From: Salinisphaera orenii subsp. halophila YIM 95161
GTDB lineage: Bacteria; Pseudomonadota; Gammaproteobacteria; Nevskiales; Salinisphaeraceae
Length of the DNA stretch: 64,000 bases
Direction: 5' to 3'
Assembly: GCF_003732545.1 (NCBI RefSeq)
Contig: NZ_AYKF01000066.1
Span: forward strand, 62,001 to 126,000
Shown here: positions 29,097 through 39,373 of the stretch, piece by piece
How the letters are laid out: every line of letters begins with the position of its first letter
Numbering within the stretch: the stretch's first letter is position 1
Program-made: the position numbers and the translations under genes
Notes under the pieces: model-generated
Seen by the model: the letters and a program-made list of their open reading frames with translations, nothing else
Told to the model about the DNA's origin: nothing
Database searches by the model: none

Positions 29097-29379
29097 CGTG
29101 GATAGGCAGGCTCCGCAGGTTGGATATTTCGGACCGGGCGTCCTTCAGCTTGCGCTGAGCGCTCGACAGCTGACTCCGCAACCGTGCGATGCGCACGCCG
29201 CAGACGAGCAGCGCGATGAGAAAACCGATCACGAATGCCACGGCCAGCAGCACGACGAGCGGCGCCTCGGTCGTCGTCCAGAGCAGATCGACGCTGGCCA
29301 GGTCATAGTTGAAGAAGCCGAATGCGACGCCGAGCACCAGAGCGACAATCACAACCAGGTTACGTATCAGGCGCAGCAT
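29089..29379 (-). CDS. lapA: Lipopolysaccharide assembly protein LapA
   Basis: This 96-residue inner-membrane protein has two hydrophobic segments (about 1-21 and 41-63) and a C-terminal coiled coil (RIARLRSQLSSAQRKLKDAR), as in the DUF1049 family. It sits between ihfB and lapB, the usual position, and overlaps lapB by 8 bp. Confidence 0.93.
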   Translation of the reverse strand: MLRLIRNLVVIVALVLGVAFGFFNYDLASVDLLWTTTEAPLVVLLAVAFVIGFLIALLVCGVRIARLRSQLSSAQRKLKDARSEISNLRSLPIHDA

Positions 29380-29437
29380 TGAGACACCGTATTATTGCCA
29401 TGGTCGAGCGGCGTCTGAAAGGCGCGCCACCGCTCGG

Positions 29438-29725
29438 CTATGAGTGGTTCGTATTGACGCGCTCGCGCAGTTCCTTGCCAGGCTTGAAGTGCGGCACGTA
29501 CTTTTCCGGAATGTCCACGGATTCCCCGGTCTTGGGGTTGCGCCCCCGCCGCGCCGGCCGATGGTGTACGGAAAAGCTGCCGAACCCGCGGATCTCGACC
29601 CGGCCGCCGTCGGCCAGTTCTCCGATCACGTTGTCCAGCAACAGCTTGACGGCCAGTTCCACGTCCCGGTGCGACATATGCGCCTGACGTTGGACCAACC
29701 GCTCGATCAATTCCGATTTAGTCAT
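29438..29725 (-). CDS. ihfB: Integration host factor subunit beta
   Basis: The 95-residue DNA-bending protein starts [14 protein letters not shown] and carries the HU/IHF arm signature [30 protein letters not shown]. The ATG at 29725 gives the canonical length; upstream codons are not conserved. It forms a heterodimer with IhfA, which is not in the window. It lies downstream of rpsA, as in E. coli. Confidence 0.96.
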   Translation of the reverse strand: MTKSELIERLVQRQAHMSHRDVELAVKLLLDNVIGELADGGRVEIRGFGSFSVHHRPARRGRNPKTGESVDIPEKYVPHFKPGKELRERVNTNHS

Positions 29726-29794
29726 CCAGCGCTCTCCCTCGAAACGCCGACCCCCGATCATGCGCCGCAATGACGCACCCCTAGCGAGAGGCTA

Positions 29795-29828
29795 TTTAAA
29801 ACGCGGGGCGCGCGCAAGCGCCCCGCGT
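29795..29828 (-). terminator. Terminator after rpsA
   Basis: An 11-bp GC-rich stem (ACGCGGGGCGC with GCGCCCCGCGT) around a 6-nt loop ends in four T residues on the minus strand, 23 nt after the rpsA stop. It separates rpsA from ihfB. Confidence 0.75.
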
Positions 29829-29850
29829 CGCCGCAGCGGGCGAAACCCGA

Positions 29851-31536
29851 CTAATCGGTGCGATCGTTGGCGTCGATCTGCTCTTTGAGCAGCTCGCCCA
29901 GGCTGGTCGTGCCGGTCGAAGCGTCGGTATCCGCGTATTCGCGCATCGCCTGCTGCTCGTCCTTCTCTTCCTTGGCACGAATCGACAGGCTGATGGTGCG
30001 ATTGCGGCGATCGACGCCGACGAAGCGGGCCTCGACCTGCTCGCCCTCGGAGAGCACCGAACGCGCATCCTCGACGCGGTCGCGCGAGATATCCGACGCG
30101 CGGATGTAGCCGGAGACGTCGTTGCCGAGGTCGACCACCGCCCCGCGCGCGTCCACGCTCGAGATGGTGCCGGTGACGATGCTGCCCTTGGAATGATCGG
30201 CGACGAAGCTGCCGAGCGGATCCTGCGCCAGCTGCTTGATGCCCAGCGAGATGCGCTCGCGATCGGCGTCGATCGACAGCACCACGGCCTCGACCTCTTC
30301 GCCCTTCGAGTAGTTGCGCACCACTTCCTCGCCGGCCTCGTTCCAGGACAGGTCGGACAGGTGAACGAGACCATCGATGTTGCCCGGCAGGCCGACGAAG
30401 ATGCCGAAATCGGTGATCGACTTGATCTGGCCGGAGACCTGATCGCCGCGCTGGTGGTTGGCGGCGAAGTCCTCCCACGGGTTCGACTGGCACTGCTTCA
30501 TGCCCAGCGAGATGCGGCGGCGCTCCTCGTCGATCTCCAGCACCATGACCTCGACCTCGTCGCCCACCGACACGAGCTGGCCGGGATTGACGTTCTTGTT
30601 GGTCCAGTCCATCTCCGAGACGTGCACCAGACCTTCGACACCGGATTCGATCTCGACGAAGGCGCCGTAGTCGGTGATGTTGGTCACGTTGCCGAACAGG
30701 CGCGTGTTCTCGGGATAGCGGCGCGCGATGTTGACCCACGGGTCGTCGCCGAGCTGCTTGAGGCCGAGCGAGACACGGGTGCGCTCACGATCGAACTTGA
30801 GCACCTTGACCTCGATCTCCTCGCCGACGTTGACGACATCGGTCGGGTCCTTGATGCGCTTCCAGGACATGTCCGTGATGTGCAGCAGGCCGTCGATGCC
30901 GCCCAGATCCACGAAGGCGCCGTAATCGACCAGGTTCTTGACGATGCCCTTGAGCACGATGCCTTCCTGGAGCGTGTCGAGCAGCTGCTTGCGCTCTTCG
31001 CTGTACTCTTCCTTGAGCACGTCGCGGCGCGACACGACCACGTTGTTGCGCAGACGGTCGAGCTTGATGACACGGAATTCGAGCGGCTTGCCTTCCAGAT
31101 ACGTGGTGTCGCGCACCGGGCGCACGTCGACCAGCGAACCCGGCAGGAAGGCGCGGATGTTGCCGACATCGACCGTGTAGCCGCCCTTGACCTTGCCCGA
31201 GATGTGGCCGACCACGGATTCGCTGTTCTCGTAGGCGCTGGTGAGGAAGTCCCAGGTGCGGATCCGCTGGGCCTTTTCCTTCGACAGCCGGGTGGCGCCG
31301 AAACCGTCCTCGACGGCCTCCAGCGCAACTTCGACCTTGTCGCCCTCCGAGACCGACAGTTCGCCGTTCTCGTCGTAGAATTCATCGACCGGGATCACGC
31401 CTTCGGACTTGAGGCCCGCGTCGACGATCACGACGTCGTTCTTGACTTCCAGCACCTCGGCGTTGATGAGGGAACCGGGCTGCATGGTGCGACCCTGCAG
31501 ACTTTGCTCGAATAGCTCGGCGAAACTTTCAGACAT
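29851..31536 (-). CDS. rpsA: Small ribosomal subunit protein bS1
   Basis: The 561-residue protein consists of six S1 RNA-binding domains, with repeats such as [23 protein letters not shown] and [22 protein letters not shown]. It matches E. coli S1 (557) along its full length. S1 brings mRNAs to the 30S subunit and usually represses its own mRNA. It follows cmk by 117 bp, the usual order. Confidence 0.97.
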   Translation of the reverse strand: MSESFAELFEQSLQGRTMQPGSLINAEVLEVKNDVVIVDAGLKSEGVIPVDEFYDENGELSVSEGDKVEVALEAVEDGFGATRLSKEKAQRIRTWDFLTSAYENSESVVGHISGKVKGGYTVDVGNIRAFLPGSLVDVRPVRDTTYLEGKPLEFRVIKLDRLRNNVVVSRRDVLKEEYSEERKQLLDTLQEGIVLKGIVKNLVDYGAFVDLGGIDGLLHITDMSWKRIKDPTDVVNVGEEIEVKVLKFDRERTRVSLGLKQLGDDPWVNIARRYPENTRLFGNVTNITDYGAFVEIESGVEGLVHVSEMDWTNKNVNPGQLVSVGDEVEVMVLEIDEERRRISLGMKQCQSNPWEDFAANHQRGDQVSGQIKSITDFGIFVGLPGNIDGLVHLSDLSWNEAGEEVVRNYSKGEEVEAVVLSIDADRERISLGIKQLAQDPLGSFVADHSKGSIVTGTISSVDARGAVVDLGNDVSGYIRASDISRDRVEDARSVLSEGEQVEARFVGVDRRNRTISLSIRAKEEKDEQQAMREYADTDASTGTTSLGELLKEQIDANDRTD

Positions 31537-31653
31537 GGGTGGGACTTGATCCTGCGGCGCACGAGAAAGGCGCCATCGGTGGTTGAAAAAACAATCCGTG
31601 AAACGGCCTTGCGCCGCCTCCGGCCCTGAGTTTGCGCGACTGGACCCTATAGA

Positions 31654-32343
31654 TTAAAGCCAGCCCTTTTCGCGCACAAGACCGCGGACGCGCTCGATCG
31701 AGGCGGCCACGGTCTCGCCGGTGGTATCGATGACGTGGGCATCGACCGCCGGCTTGAGAGGCGCAACGGCACGCGATGCATCGCGCGCGTCCCGCTCCAC
31801 AATCTCCTGATATATTCGATCAAGGTTAGCATCGGCGTGCAACTCGGACAACTGCGCGTGGCGCCGCGCGGCGCGTTCGGCCGCCGAGGCGGTCACGAAC
31901 AGCTTCAGGTCGGCCTCGGGAAAGATCACGGTCCCCATGTCACGACCGTCGGCGATCAGTCCCGGCGGAACCGCGAATGCGCGCTGGCGCTCCAGCAGCG
32001 CCTCGCGCACGGCGGCCTGTACGGCCCACTGCGATGCCGCCTCCGAGACGAGGTCGCTGCGGATCGCCTCGGTGACGTCCTCGCCGGCCAGATGGACGCG
32101 CTGCCCGTCGCCGCTGTCGGGCTCGAAATACAGCTCGAGATGCCGCGCCGCCTCGGCGCCCCGTTCCCGATCCGTCTCGGCCGCCGGGTCCAGGCCGCGG
32201 CGCAGGGCCGTCAGGCCCACGAGACGATACAGCGCCCCGCTGTCGAGCAGATACCAGCCCAGCTCCCGCGCCAGGGCCGAGGCCAGCGTGCCCTTGCCGG
32301 CGCCGCCGGGCCCGTCGAGCGTCATCACCGGCGAGGAATTCAC
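31654..32343 (-). CDS. cmk: Cytidylate kinase
   Basis: The 229-residue kinase phosphorylates CMP and dCMP. The P-loop GPGGAGKGTLASALARELGW is near the N-terminus, followed by LLDSGALYRLVG and the GRDMGTVIFPEADLKLFVTA segment. The GTG start at 32343 overlaps the aroA stop (GTGA). It is part of the aroA-cmk-rpsA order. Confidence 0.96.
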   Translation of the reverse strand: MNSSPVMTLDGPGGAGKGTLASALARELGWYLLDSGALYRLVGLTALRRGLDPAAETDRERGAEAARHLELYFEPDSGDGQRVHLAGEDVTEAIRSDLVSEAASQWAVQAAVREALLERQRAFAVPPGLIADGRDMGTVIFPEADLKLFVTASAAERAARRHAQLSELHADANLDRIYQEIVERDARDASRAVAPLKPAVDAHVIDTTGETVAASIERVRGLVREKGWL

Positions 32344-33662
32344 GACGCCGCCCGCTCGCTGCGGATCGCCAACCCGGCCGCCGCGGCCACCGACACGAAC
32401 CCAGGAAACGAGGTGTCGACGTAGTCGCAGTCATCGATCGTGATCGCGGCGTCCGCGCGCAGCGCGGCGATCGCGAACGCCATGGCGATGCGATGATCGG
32501 CGTGGCTGGCGACATGTCCTCCGCCGAAGCTCGGCGCCTGCGGCCGGCCGACGATCGTGAGCCCGTCCTCGGCCACGGTCACGTCGACACCCAGCGTGGC
32601 CAGGCCGTCGGCCATGACCGCGATCCGATCCGATTCCTTGACCCGCAACTCGGCGGCGCCGGTCAGGCGCGTGGTCCCCTCGGCGCAGGCCGCGGCGATG
32701 AAGATCGCCGGGAATTCGTCGATCGCCAGCTCGACCTGATCGCCGCCGATGGCGATGCCTTTAAGGGGCGCGCTGCGCACCCGGATGTCGGCCACCGGTT
32801 CGCCGGCCTGCTCGCGCTCGTTGTCGAGGACGATGTCCGCCCCCATCGCCAGAAGGATGTCGATCACCCCGCGGCGGGTGGGATTGATGCCCACCGCCGG
32901 CAGCCACAGCTCGCTGTCCGCGGCGATGCTGGCCGCCACCATGAAGAAGGCCGCCGACGAGAGATCGGCGGGCACGGCGACATCGGCGGCGCGCAGCCGC
33001 TCGACCGGCTGCAGTGACACCCGGCGATCGCCGCGTCGCAGCGGCACGCCGAAGGCGGCGAGCATGCGTTCGGTATGGTCGCGACTGACGCCGGGCTCCT
33101 CGATGCGCGTCTCACCGTCGGCGTAGAGACCGGCCAGCAGCACGCAGGACTTGATCTGGGCACTGGCCACGGGCGGACGGTAGGTGATGCCGCGCAGGGG
33201 CCGACCGCCCCGGATGTGCAGCGGCGCGCGACCGGCCGCGTCGCCGCGGATATCGGCACCCATCCGGGTCAGCGGCTCGATGACCCGCGCCATCGGCCGG
33301 CGCGACAGACTGGCATCGCCGGTGAGCACGCTGTCGAACGCCTGCCCGGCCATCAGGCCGGACAGCAGTCGCATGGAGGTACCCGCGTTGCCGAGATCCA
33401 ACGGTGCATCGGGCGCCTGAAGCCCGTGCAGGCCGACGCCGTCGATGACCAGGGCATTGCCCTCGCGTCGATGTGCCACGCCCATCGCGGCGAAGGCCGC
33501 CAGGGTCGCCAGGCAGTCCGCACTCTCCAGGAAGCCGGTCACGCGGGTCGTGCCCGAGGCGAGCGCCGCGAACATCACCGCCCGGTGGGAGACGGACTTG
33601 TCGCCGGGCACCTGCACCTCACCCTGCAGATGGCCGCCGGGCTCGATCCGGAAACGACGCAC
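32340..33662 (-). CDS. aroA: 3-phosphoshikimate 1-carboxyvinyltransferase (EPSP synthase)
   Basis: The 440-residue enzyme transfers the enolpyruvyl group of PEP to shikimate-3-phosphate. Motifs seen are PGDKSVSHRAVMFAALA, LGNAGTSMRLLSG (PEP-binding loop) and RPMARVIEPLTRMGA. Near the C-terminus are LRVKESDRIAVMADGL and DHRIAMAFAIAALRA. The GTSMRLLSG form resembles class II-like enzymes more than the GTAMRPL of E. coli. It lies 3 bp after tyrA and overlaps cmk by 4 bp. Confidence 0.96.
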   Translation of the reverse strand: MRRFRIEPGGHLQGEVQVPGDKSVSHRAVMFAALASGTTRVTGFLESADCLATLAAFAAMGVAHRREGNALVIDGVGLHGLQAPDAPLDLGNAGTSMRLLSGLMAGQAFDSVLTGDASLSRRPMARVIEPLTRMGADIRGDAAGRAPLHIRGGRPLRGITYRPPVASAQIKSCVLLAGLYADGETRIEEPGVSRDHTERMLAAFGVPLRRGDRRVSLQPVERLRAADVAVPADLSSAAFFMVAASIAADSELWLPAVGINPTRRGVIDILLAMGADIVLDNEREQAGEPVADIRVRSAPLKGIAIGGDQVELAIDEFPAIFIAAACAEGTTRLTGAAELRVKESDRIAVMADGLATLGVDVTVAEDGLTIVGRPQAPSFGGGHVASHADHRIAMAFAIAALRADAAITIDDCDYVDTSFPGFVSVAAAAGLAIRSERAAS

Positions 33663-33665
33663 GAC

Positions 33666-34556
33666 TCAGCCGCCCCGCGCGGCGGTGAAGCGGTCCCGCG
33701 CCTGCTTGGCGCGGCCGAAACAATCCATCAACGGCGCCCGCTCGCCCTGTTCGATGGCCGCCCGCAGGGTCTCCAGATCGCCGATGTAGCGCGAGAGCAC
33801 CGGCAGGATCGCGTCCCGGTTGGCACCGACGATATCGCTCCACAGCGTGGGATCGCTGGAGGCGATGCGGGTGAAGTCGGCGAAGCCGCCGGCCGCGTAG
33901 TCGAAGATTTCGGTGCGCTCGGCCATGCGCGCGAGGCTGTCGACCAGCGCGAAGGCCAGCACGTGCGGCAGATGGCTGGTGGCCGCCAGCACCTCGTCGT
34001 GGTGGGCAGCGCCCATCTCGGTGACACGGGCGCCGAGGCCGTGCCACAGCCCGGTCACCGTCGCCAGCGCGTCGGCGTCGGTCTCCGCCGTCGGCGTGAG
34101 AATCACGCGGCGACCCGCGTAGAGTTCCGCAAAGCCGGCCTCCAGCCCGCTGTGCTCGGTGCCGGCGATCGGATGACCCGGCACGAAACGGGCAAAGCGC
34201 TCGCCGAGCCAGGCGCGGGCCTCGGCGATCACGCTCAGCTTGGTGCTGCCGACATCTGTGACCGCGGCCGCCGGCGCCAGGGCCGGCGCGATCGTCGCGA
34301 GCGTATCCGCCATCGCCCCGATCGGCACCGCCACGACCACCAGATCCGCCCCGGCCACGGCGACGGCGGCGTCGGTTCCGGCTTCGTCGACCAGCCCCAG
34401 CGCCAGCGCCCGATCGGCGTCGGCGGGGGTGCGCACGCAGCCGACCAGCACGCCCTCGTGACCGCGGGCGCGCAGACCGCGCGCGACCGAGCCGCCGATC
34501 AGCCCGAGGCCGATGATGGCGATGCGCTCGGGCAATGCCGGCGTGGGCTCAGCCAC
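33666..34556 (-). CDS. tyrA: Prephenate dehydrogenase (TyrA)
   Basis: The 296-residue enzyme oxidises prephenate to 4-hydroxyphenylpyruvate for tyrosine. It shows the NAD-binding RIAIIGLGLIGGSVARGL, VTDVGSTKLSVI and the catalytic FVPGHPIAGTEHSG. There is no fused chorismate mutase, unlike E. coli TyrA, and no fusion to aroA, unlike some pseudomonads. The GTG start at 34556 overlaps the hisC stop by 8 bp. An upstream in-frame ATG at 34568 is a close alternative. Confidence 0.94.
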   Translation of the reverse strand: MAEPTPALPERIAIIGLGLIGGSVARGLRARGHEGVLVGCVRTPADADRALALGLVDEAGTDAAVAVAGADLVVVAVPIGAMADTLATIAPALAPAAAVTDVGSTKLSVIAEARAWLGERFARFVPGHPIAGTEHSGLEAGFAELYAGRRVILTPTAETDADALATVTGLWHGLGARVTEMGAAHHDEVLAATSHLPHVLAFALVDSLARMAERTEIFDYAAGGFADFTRIASSDPTLWSDIVGANRDAILPVLSRYIGDLETLRAAIEQGERAPLMDCFGRAKQARDRFTAARGG

Positions 34557-35673
34557 GGTCCCGCACCGCATCGAGCGCGGCCAGAAAACGCGCGTTGTCC
34601 TCGGCCGCGCCAACGGTCACCCGCAGATGTTCGGGCATGTCGTAACTGGCCAGCGGGCGCACGATCACGCCCTCGCGCAGCATCGCCTGGAACAGCGGCG
34701 TCGAAGCCTCGCCGCAGTCGAAGGTGATGAAGTTGGCCTGCGACGGCAGGCAGGACAGCCCGCGCGCCTGCAGCTCCGCGGCGAGCGCGGCCCGCTGCAC
34801 GGTGTTGGTCCCGATCGACCGGTCGATGAAGGCTTCGTCGTCGAGGGCGGCCTCGGCGCAGTGCAGGCCGATGGTGCTGACGTTGAAGGGCTGACGCACC
34901 CGGTTGATGTAGTCCGCGACCTCGGGCGACGACAGCCCGTAGCCGACCCGAAGCCCGGCCATGCCGTAGATCTTGGAGAAGGTCCGCGTGACGATCAGGT
35001 TGGGATAGCGCTCCAGCCAGGCGCGGCTGTCCGGCCGCTGGTCGCGGTCTTGGTACTCGAGATAGGCCTCGTCGAGCACGACCACAACATGGGCGGGCAG
35101 CGCGTCCAGAAAGGCTTCGATCGCCGCCGGCGCGAGCCAGGTCCCGGTCGGGTTGTTCGGGCTGGCGATGAACACCACGCCGGTGTTGTCGTCGACGTGA
35201 TCCATGAAGGCGTCGAGATCGTGTCCGCGCGGCATTTCGGCGCTGGGGCCGAGCGCCGGCACCACGCGGGTCTCGGCGTTGACCGCGCGAGCGACGATCG
35301 GATAGACGGCGAAGGCGTACTCGGAGAACACGGCGTTCTTGCCCGGCCCGAGAAACACGCGGGCGGTGAGCTCGAGCACGTCGTTGGACCCGTTGCCGAG
35401 GGTGATCCGGCCAGGCTCGATGGCGTGCCGCGCGGCCAGCTTCTGCTTCAGCGCGAAGCCGTTGCCGTCCGGGTAGCGATGCAGCTCACCGGCGAACTCG
35501 GCCAGCGCTCGCGTCGCCGCCGGCGCGGTGCCGAGCGGATTCTCGTTCGACGCCAGCTTGATGATCGAGGACAGGCCGAGCTCTCGCTTGAGGTCCTCGA
35601 TCGGCTTGCCGGGCTCGTAGGCGTGCAGGCTGCGAATCCCGGCATGCGCCTGATCGGTCAGCGTAAGACTCAT
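34549..35673 (-). CDS. hisC: Histidinol-phosphate aminotransferase (HisC2 type)
   Basis: The 374-residue PLP enzyme has IIKLASNENPLGTAPAA, YPDGNGFALKQKLA, FIASPNNPTGTWL and the Schiff-base lysine in VTRTFSKIYGMAGLRVGYGL. Placement between pheA and tyrA suggests that, like HisC2 of Pseudomonas, it can serve phenylalanine and tyrosine transamination as well as histidine synthesis. The start at 35673 (MSLTLTDQ) is chosen by homology; the frame is open further upstream inside pheA. Confidence 0.94.
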   Translation of the reverse strand: MSLTLTDQAHAGIRSLHAYEPGKPIEDLKRELGLSSIIKLASNENPLGTAPAATRALAEFAGELHRYPDGNGFALKQKLAARHAIEPGRITLGNGSNDVLELTARVFLGPGKNAVFSEYAFAVYPIVARAVNAETRVVPALGPSAEMPRGHDLDAFMDHVDDNTGVVFIASPNNPTGTWLAPAAIEAFLDALPAHVVVVLDEAYLEYQDRDQRPDSRAWLERYPNLIVTRTFSKIYGMAGLRVGYGLSSPEVADYINRVRQPFNVSTIGLHCAEAALDDEAFIDRSIGTNTVQRAALAAELQARGLSCLPSQANFITFDCGEASTPLFQAMLREGVIVRPLASYDMPEHLRVTVGAAEDNARFLAALDAVRDRG

Positions 35674-35720
35674 GGCATCAACCGCTTGCGTGTCGTATTC
35701 AAAGTCGTTTCGAGATTGCG

Positions 35721-36830
35721 TCAGGGGCTGCCGGCGCCGAAACCGACCGAACGTGGATAGGAGCCCAGGACCTTGAGGAAAGCCGCCTCGGATTCGATTG
35801 CATCCAGCACCTGGCGCACGCGCGGCTCGTCCACGTGGCCCTCGATGTCGATGAAGAAATTGTAATCCCAGGCCTGGCGCCGCGACGGCCGCGACTCGAT
35901 GCGGGCCAGGTCGACGCCCGCCTCGGCCGCCGGTGTGAGCAGCCGGTGCAGCATGCCCGGCCGGTTGCGGATGGCCACGAGTATGGACGTCATATCGGCC
36001 CCGGTGGCGGGCACCGACTGCCGGCCCAGGACCAGAAAGCGCGTGGTGTTGTTGGGCTCGTCCTCGATGTTGGAGGCGAGCATCGGCAGCGAGTAGAACT
36101 CGGAGGCCGCGCGCCCGGCGATCGCCGCCGCACTGTCCTCGCGCGCGACCATCCGCGCCGCCTCGCCGTTGCTGGACACGCCTTCCCGAACGACGCCGGG
36201 CAGATGCGCATCCAGCCATTTGCGGCACTGTGCCAGCGACTGCGCATGGGCGACCACGCGGCGCACGCCGTCCAGGGTTCCGGCGTTGGACAGCAGATGA
36301 TGATGCACCGCGAGCGCGACCTCGCCGCAGATCGACAGCGAACTGCCCACGAGCTGGTCCAGTGTGTGGCTGACCACGCCCTCGGTGGAGTTCTCCACCG
36401 GCACGACGCCGAAATCGGCGTTGCCGGCCTCCACCTCGCGGAAGATCTCGTCGATGGCCGCCCGCGGCAGCGCGTCCACGGCGTGCCCGAAGTGACGGTA
36501 CACCGCCGCCTGCGTGTAGGTGCCCTCGGGACCGAGGTAGGCGACCTTCAGCGGCGATTCGAGCGCCAGACAGGCCGACATCACCTCGCGCATGAGGCGG
36601 GTGAGCGTGGCGTCGTCCAGCGGGCCGGCGTTGCGCTCGGCGACCCGGCGCAGCACTTCGGCCTCGCGCTCGGGGCGATAGAAATCCGAACGCCCCTGCG
36701 CCTGCTTGATGCGGGCGACCTCGAGCGCGATCTCCGCCCGCTCGCCGATCAGCGCCTGGATGCGCGCATCCAGCGCGTCGATGCGCTCGCGCGCGCCGGC
36801 CAGGGCGTCGCTGTCCGATGAATTGCTCAT
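35721..36830 (-). CDS. pheA: Bifunctional chorismate mutase / prephenate dehydratase
   Basis: The 369-residue protein has an N-terminal AroQ-type mutase (ARERIDALDARIQALIGERA...YRPEREAEVLRRV), a dehydratase domain (VAYLGPEGTYTQAAVYRHFG, PVENSTEGVVSHTLD, NTTRFLVLG) and a C-terminal ACT domain (SILVAIRNRPGMLHRLL, ESRPSRRQAWDYNFFIDIEG) for phenylalanine feedback. It supplies phenylpyruvate. Neighbours are serA upstream and hisC downstream. Confidence 0.96.
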   Translation of the reverse strand: MSNSSDSDALAGARERIDALDARIQALIGERAEIALEVARIKQAQGRSDFYRPEREAEVLRRVAERNAGPLDDATLTRLMREVMSACLALESPLKVAYLGPEGTYTQAAVYRHFGHAVDALPRAAIDEIFREVEAGNADFGVVPVENSTEGVVSHTLDQLVGSSLSICGEVALAVHHHLLSNAGTLDGVRRVVAHAQSLAQCRKWLDAHLPGVVREGVSSNGEAARMVAREDSAAAIAGRAASEFYSLPMLASNIEDEPNNTTRFLVLGRQSVPATGADMTSILVAIRNRPGMLHRLLTPAAEAGVDLARIESRPSRRQAWDYNFFIDIEGHVDEPRVRQVLDAIESEAAFLKVLGSYPRSVGFGAGSP

Positions 36831-36878
36831 GCCGATCCTGTCCTCACGCTCGCCGCCATGCGCCGGCCGGGCCGCCGG

Positions 36879-38072
36879 TCAGGCGGCCTCGCTGCCGACG
36901 GCCCCGAGATAGCGCACGCACAGCACGCCGTCGATGCCCTCGATCTCGGCCACCGCATCCTCGGCGATGGGCGCATCCACGTCCACCAGCGTGTAGGCGA
37001 CGTCGCCCTTGGACTTGTTGAGCAGGTCGGCGATGTTGTGGCCGTGGCGCGCCAGCGCCGAGGAGATCTGCCCGACCATGTTCGGCACGTTGTTGTTGAC
37101 CACCGCCATGCGGTGCGCCCGGGCTGTGGGCGGCATGATCGCTTCCGGGAAGTTCACCGAATTGCGGATGTTGCCCACTTCCAGGTAGTCGCGCAGCTGA
37201 TCGGCGACCATGACCGCGCTGTTGTCCTCGGCCTCGTCGGTGGACGCGCCCAGATGCGGCAGCGTGACCACGCGCGCGTGGCCGCGCAGTTTCTCGGAGG
37301 GGAAATCGCAGATGTAATAGCTCAGCTTGCCGGCATCCAACGCCGCCAGCACCGCGTCCTCGTCCACGATCTCGGCGCGCGAGAAGTTCAGCAGCACGGC
37401 GTTCTTGCGCATGAGCTTGAGCCGCTTGGCGTCGATCAGCCCGCGGGTGTCCTCGACCAGCGGCACGTGCAGGGTGACGAAGTCGGAACGCGAGAGCAGC
37501 TCGTCGATCGACAGCGCCTCCGACACGCCCGCATGCAGCCGCCAGGCGTTGTTGACGGTGATGCCCGGGTCGAAGCCGAGCACGCTCATGCCCAGCGACT
37601 GCGCGGCGTTGGCCACGTTGACGCCGATCGCCCCCAGGCCGGCGATGCCGAGCGTGCGCCCGGGCAGCTCGATGCCCTTGAAGCGTTTCTTGCCGGCTTC
37701 GACCTCTTTCTTGAGATCCTCGCCGCTGCTGGTCAACTCCTCGACGTAGCGCCAGGCGCCCATCAGATTGCGCGATGAGAGCAGCAGACCGGAGAGCACC
37801 AGCTCCTTGACCGCGTTGGCGTTGGCGCCGGGCGCGTTGAACACGGGCACGCCGCGCTTGCTCATGTCCGCGACCGGGATGTTGTTCACGCCGGCGCCGG
37901 CGCGGCCGATCGCGCGCACCGAAGCGGGAATCTCCATCTCGTGCATGTTCGCCGAACGCAGGATGATCGCGTCGGGGCGCGACAGTTCGGAGGCGATCTC
38001 GTAGAGCTCGCGCGGGAGGCGATCCAGGCCCTTGCTGGAAATGTTGTTGAGCGTCTGTACCTTGTACGTCAT
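36879..38072 (-). CDS. serA: D-3-phosphoglycerate dehydrogenase
   Basis: The 397-residue enzyme starts serine synthesis. It shows the substrate loop IGRAGAGVNNIPV, the Rossmann GRTLGIAGLGAIGVNVANAAQSLG and a C-terminal ACT domain (MAVVNNNVPNMVGQISSALA) for serine control. The catalytic region runs FVTLHVPLVEDTRGLID to TLPHLGASTDEAEDN. It lies between serC and pheA, so serine and aromatic amino acid genes may share transcription. Confidence 0.95.
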   Translation of the reverse strand: MTYKVQTLNNISSKGLDRLPRELYEIASELSRPDAIILRSANMHEMEIPASVRAIGRAGAGVNNIPVADMSKRGVPVFNAPGANANAVKELVLSGLLLSSRNLMGAWRYVEELTSSGEDLKKEVEAGKKRFKGIELPGRTLGIAGLGAIGVNVANAAQSLGMSVLGFDPGITVNNAWRLHAGVSEALSIDELLSRSDFVTLHVPLVEDTRGLIDAKRLKLMRKNAVLLNFSRAEIVDEDAVLAALDAGKLSYYICDFPSEKLRGHARVVTLPHLGASTDEAEDNSAVMVADQLRDYLEVGNIRNSVNFPEAIMPPTARAHRMAVVNNNVPNMVGQISSALARHGHNIADLLNKSKGDVAYTLVDVDAPIAEDAVAEIEGIDGVLCVRYLGAVGSEAA

Positions 38073-38237
38073 CGAAAACCTTTATCGATCAAACCGATTG
38101 AAAATGCATCCGGGTGCGCGCGGCCGCCGGGCCGAGGCGACGGCGTCGCCCGCCCGCAGCGGCGGCGCGCGGCCGAGCATGCACCGGCCGTCGTGTCATC
38201 GTGGCGACAGCCGGTGCCGCTCGTGGCGGCGTCCCCG

Positions 38238-39320
38238 TCAGCCGTTGTCCTTCTCGAAGCCGCGCATGAAGTCGATCAGCGCGTCCACGCCCTCTTCGGG
38301 CATCGCGTTGTAGATCGATGCGCGCATGCCGCCGACCGAGCGGTGACCCTTGAGCGTCGACAGGCCGGCTTCCTCGGCCTGTGCCAGGAAGGTCTTGTCG
38401 AGGCTGTCGTCGGCGAGCAGAAACGGCACGTTCATGCGCGAGCGCGCCTCGGGCGCCACCGGGTTGCGGTAGAAGTCCGAGCCGTCGATGAAGTCGTAGA
38501 GCTTGCGCGCCTTGCGCGCGTTGCGCTCGGCCATGCCCTCGACGCCGCCGTTGGCCAGGATCCACTCGAAGGTCAGCCCGCACATGTACCAGGCGAAGCA
38601 CGGCGGCGTGTTGAGCATGGAATCGGCGTCGGCCTGCTGCTTGTAGTCCAGCACCATGGGCGTCTGCGCGTTCGCGCGGCCCATCAGCTCGTCGCGCACG
38701 ATGACCATGGTCACGCCCGCCGGCCCGGCGTTCTTCTGCGCACCGGCATAGATGACGCCGAACTTCGACACGTCCACCGGCTGCGACAGGAACGACGAGG
38801 ACATGTCCGCCACCAGCGGCGTATCGCCGACGTCGGGCACCTCGGGGAACTCGACGCCCTGAATGGTTTCGTTGGGCGTGTAATGGACATAGGCGGCGTC
38901 ATCGCGCAGCTGCCAGTCGGCGCGCGGCGGGATACGCGTGAAGGCGTCGGCCTCGCCGGTCGCCGCCACCTGCGCGTCGCCGTACTTGCCGGCCTCCTTG
39001 ACCGCCTTCTTGCCCCAGTTGCCGGTGACGATGTAGTCGGCGCGACCGGCATCGCCCATCAGGTTGAGCGGCACGCCGGCGAACTGGCCGGCCGCCCCAC
39101 CCTGCAGGAACAGGACGCTGTAGCCCTCCGGCACGTCGAGCAGCTTGCGCAGGTCCGCCGTGGCCTTCTCCGCGATCGAGACGAAGGCATCGCCGCGGTG
39201 GCTCATCTCCATCACCGACATGCCCGTGCCGTGCCAGTCCAGTAGATCGGCCTGGGCGGTTTCGAGCACTTCGACCGGCAGCGTTCCCGGTCCGGCGCTG
39301 AAGTTGTAGACACGTGCCAT
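38238..39320 (-). CDS. serC: Phosphoserine aminotransferase
   Basis: The 360-residue PLP enzyme has the standard opening RVYNFSAGPGTLPVEVLE and the PLP lysine in VIYAGAQKNAGPAGVTMVIVR, and it ends with GHRSVGGMRASIYNAMPEEGVDALIDFM. It makes phosphoserine from 3-phosphohydroxypyruvate and can also act in pyridoxal synthesis. It follows gyrA by 53 bp, the arrangement seen in Pseudomonas. Confidence 0.97.
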   Translation of the reverse strand: MARVYNFSAGPGTLPVEVLETAQADLLDWHGTGMSVMEMSHRGDAFVSIAEKATADLRKLLDVPEGYSVLFLQGGAAGQFAGVPLNLMGDAGRADYIVTGNWGKKAVKEAGKYGDAQVAATGEADAFTRIPPRADWQLRDDAAYVHYTPNETIQGVEFPEVPDVGDTPLVADMSSSFLSQPVDVSKFGVIYAGAQKNAGPAGVTMVIVRDELMGRANAQTPMVLDYKQQADADSMLNTPPCFAWYMCGLTFEWILANGGVEGMAERNARKARKLYDFIDGSDFYRNPVAPEARSRMNVPFLLADDSLDKTFLAQAEEAGLSTLKGHRSVGGMRASIYNAMPEEGVDALIDFMRGFEKDNG

Positions 39321-39373
39321 ATAGCTCTATCTCCGGTTCAAGAAATCGTTGAAGGCGGCGCGCGCGGACCGGT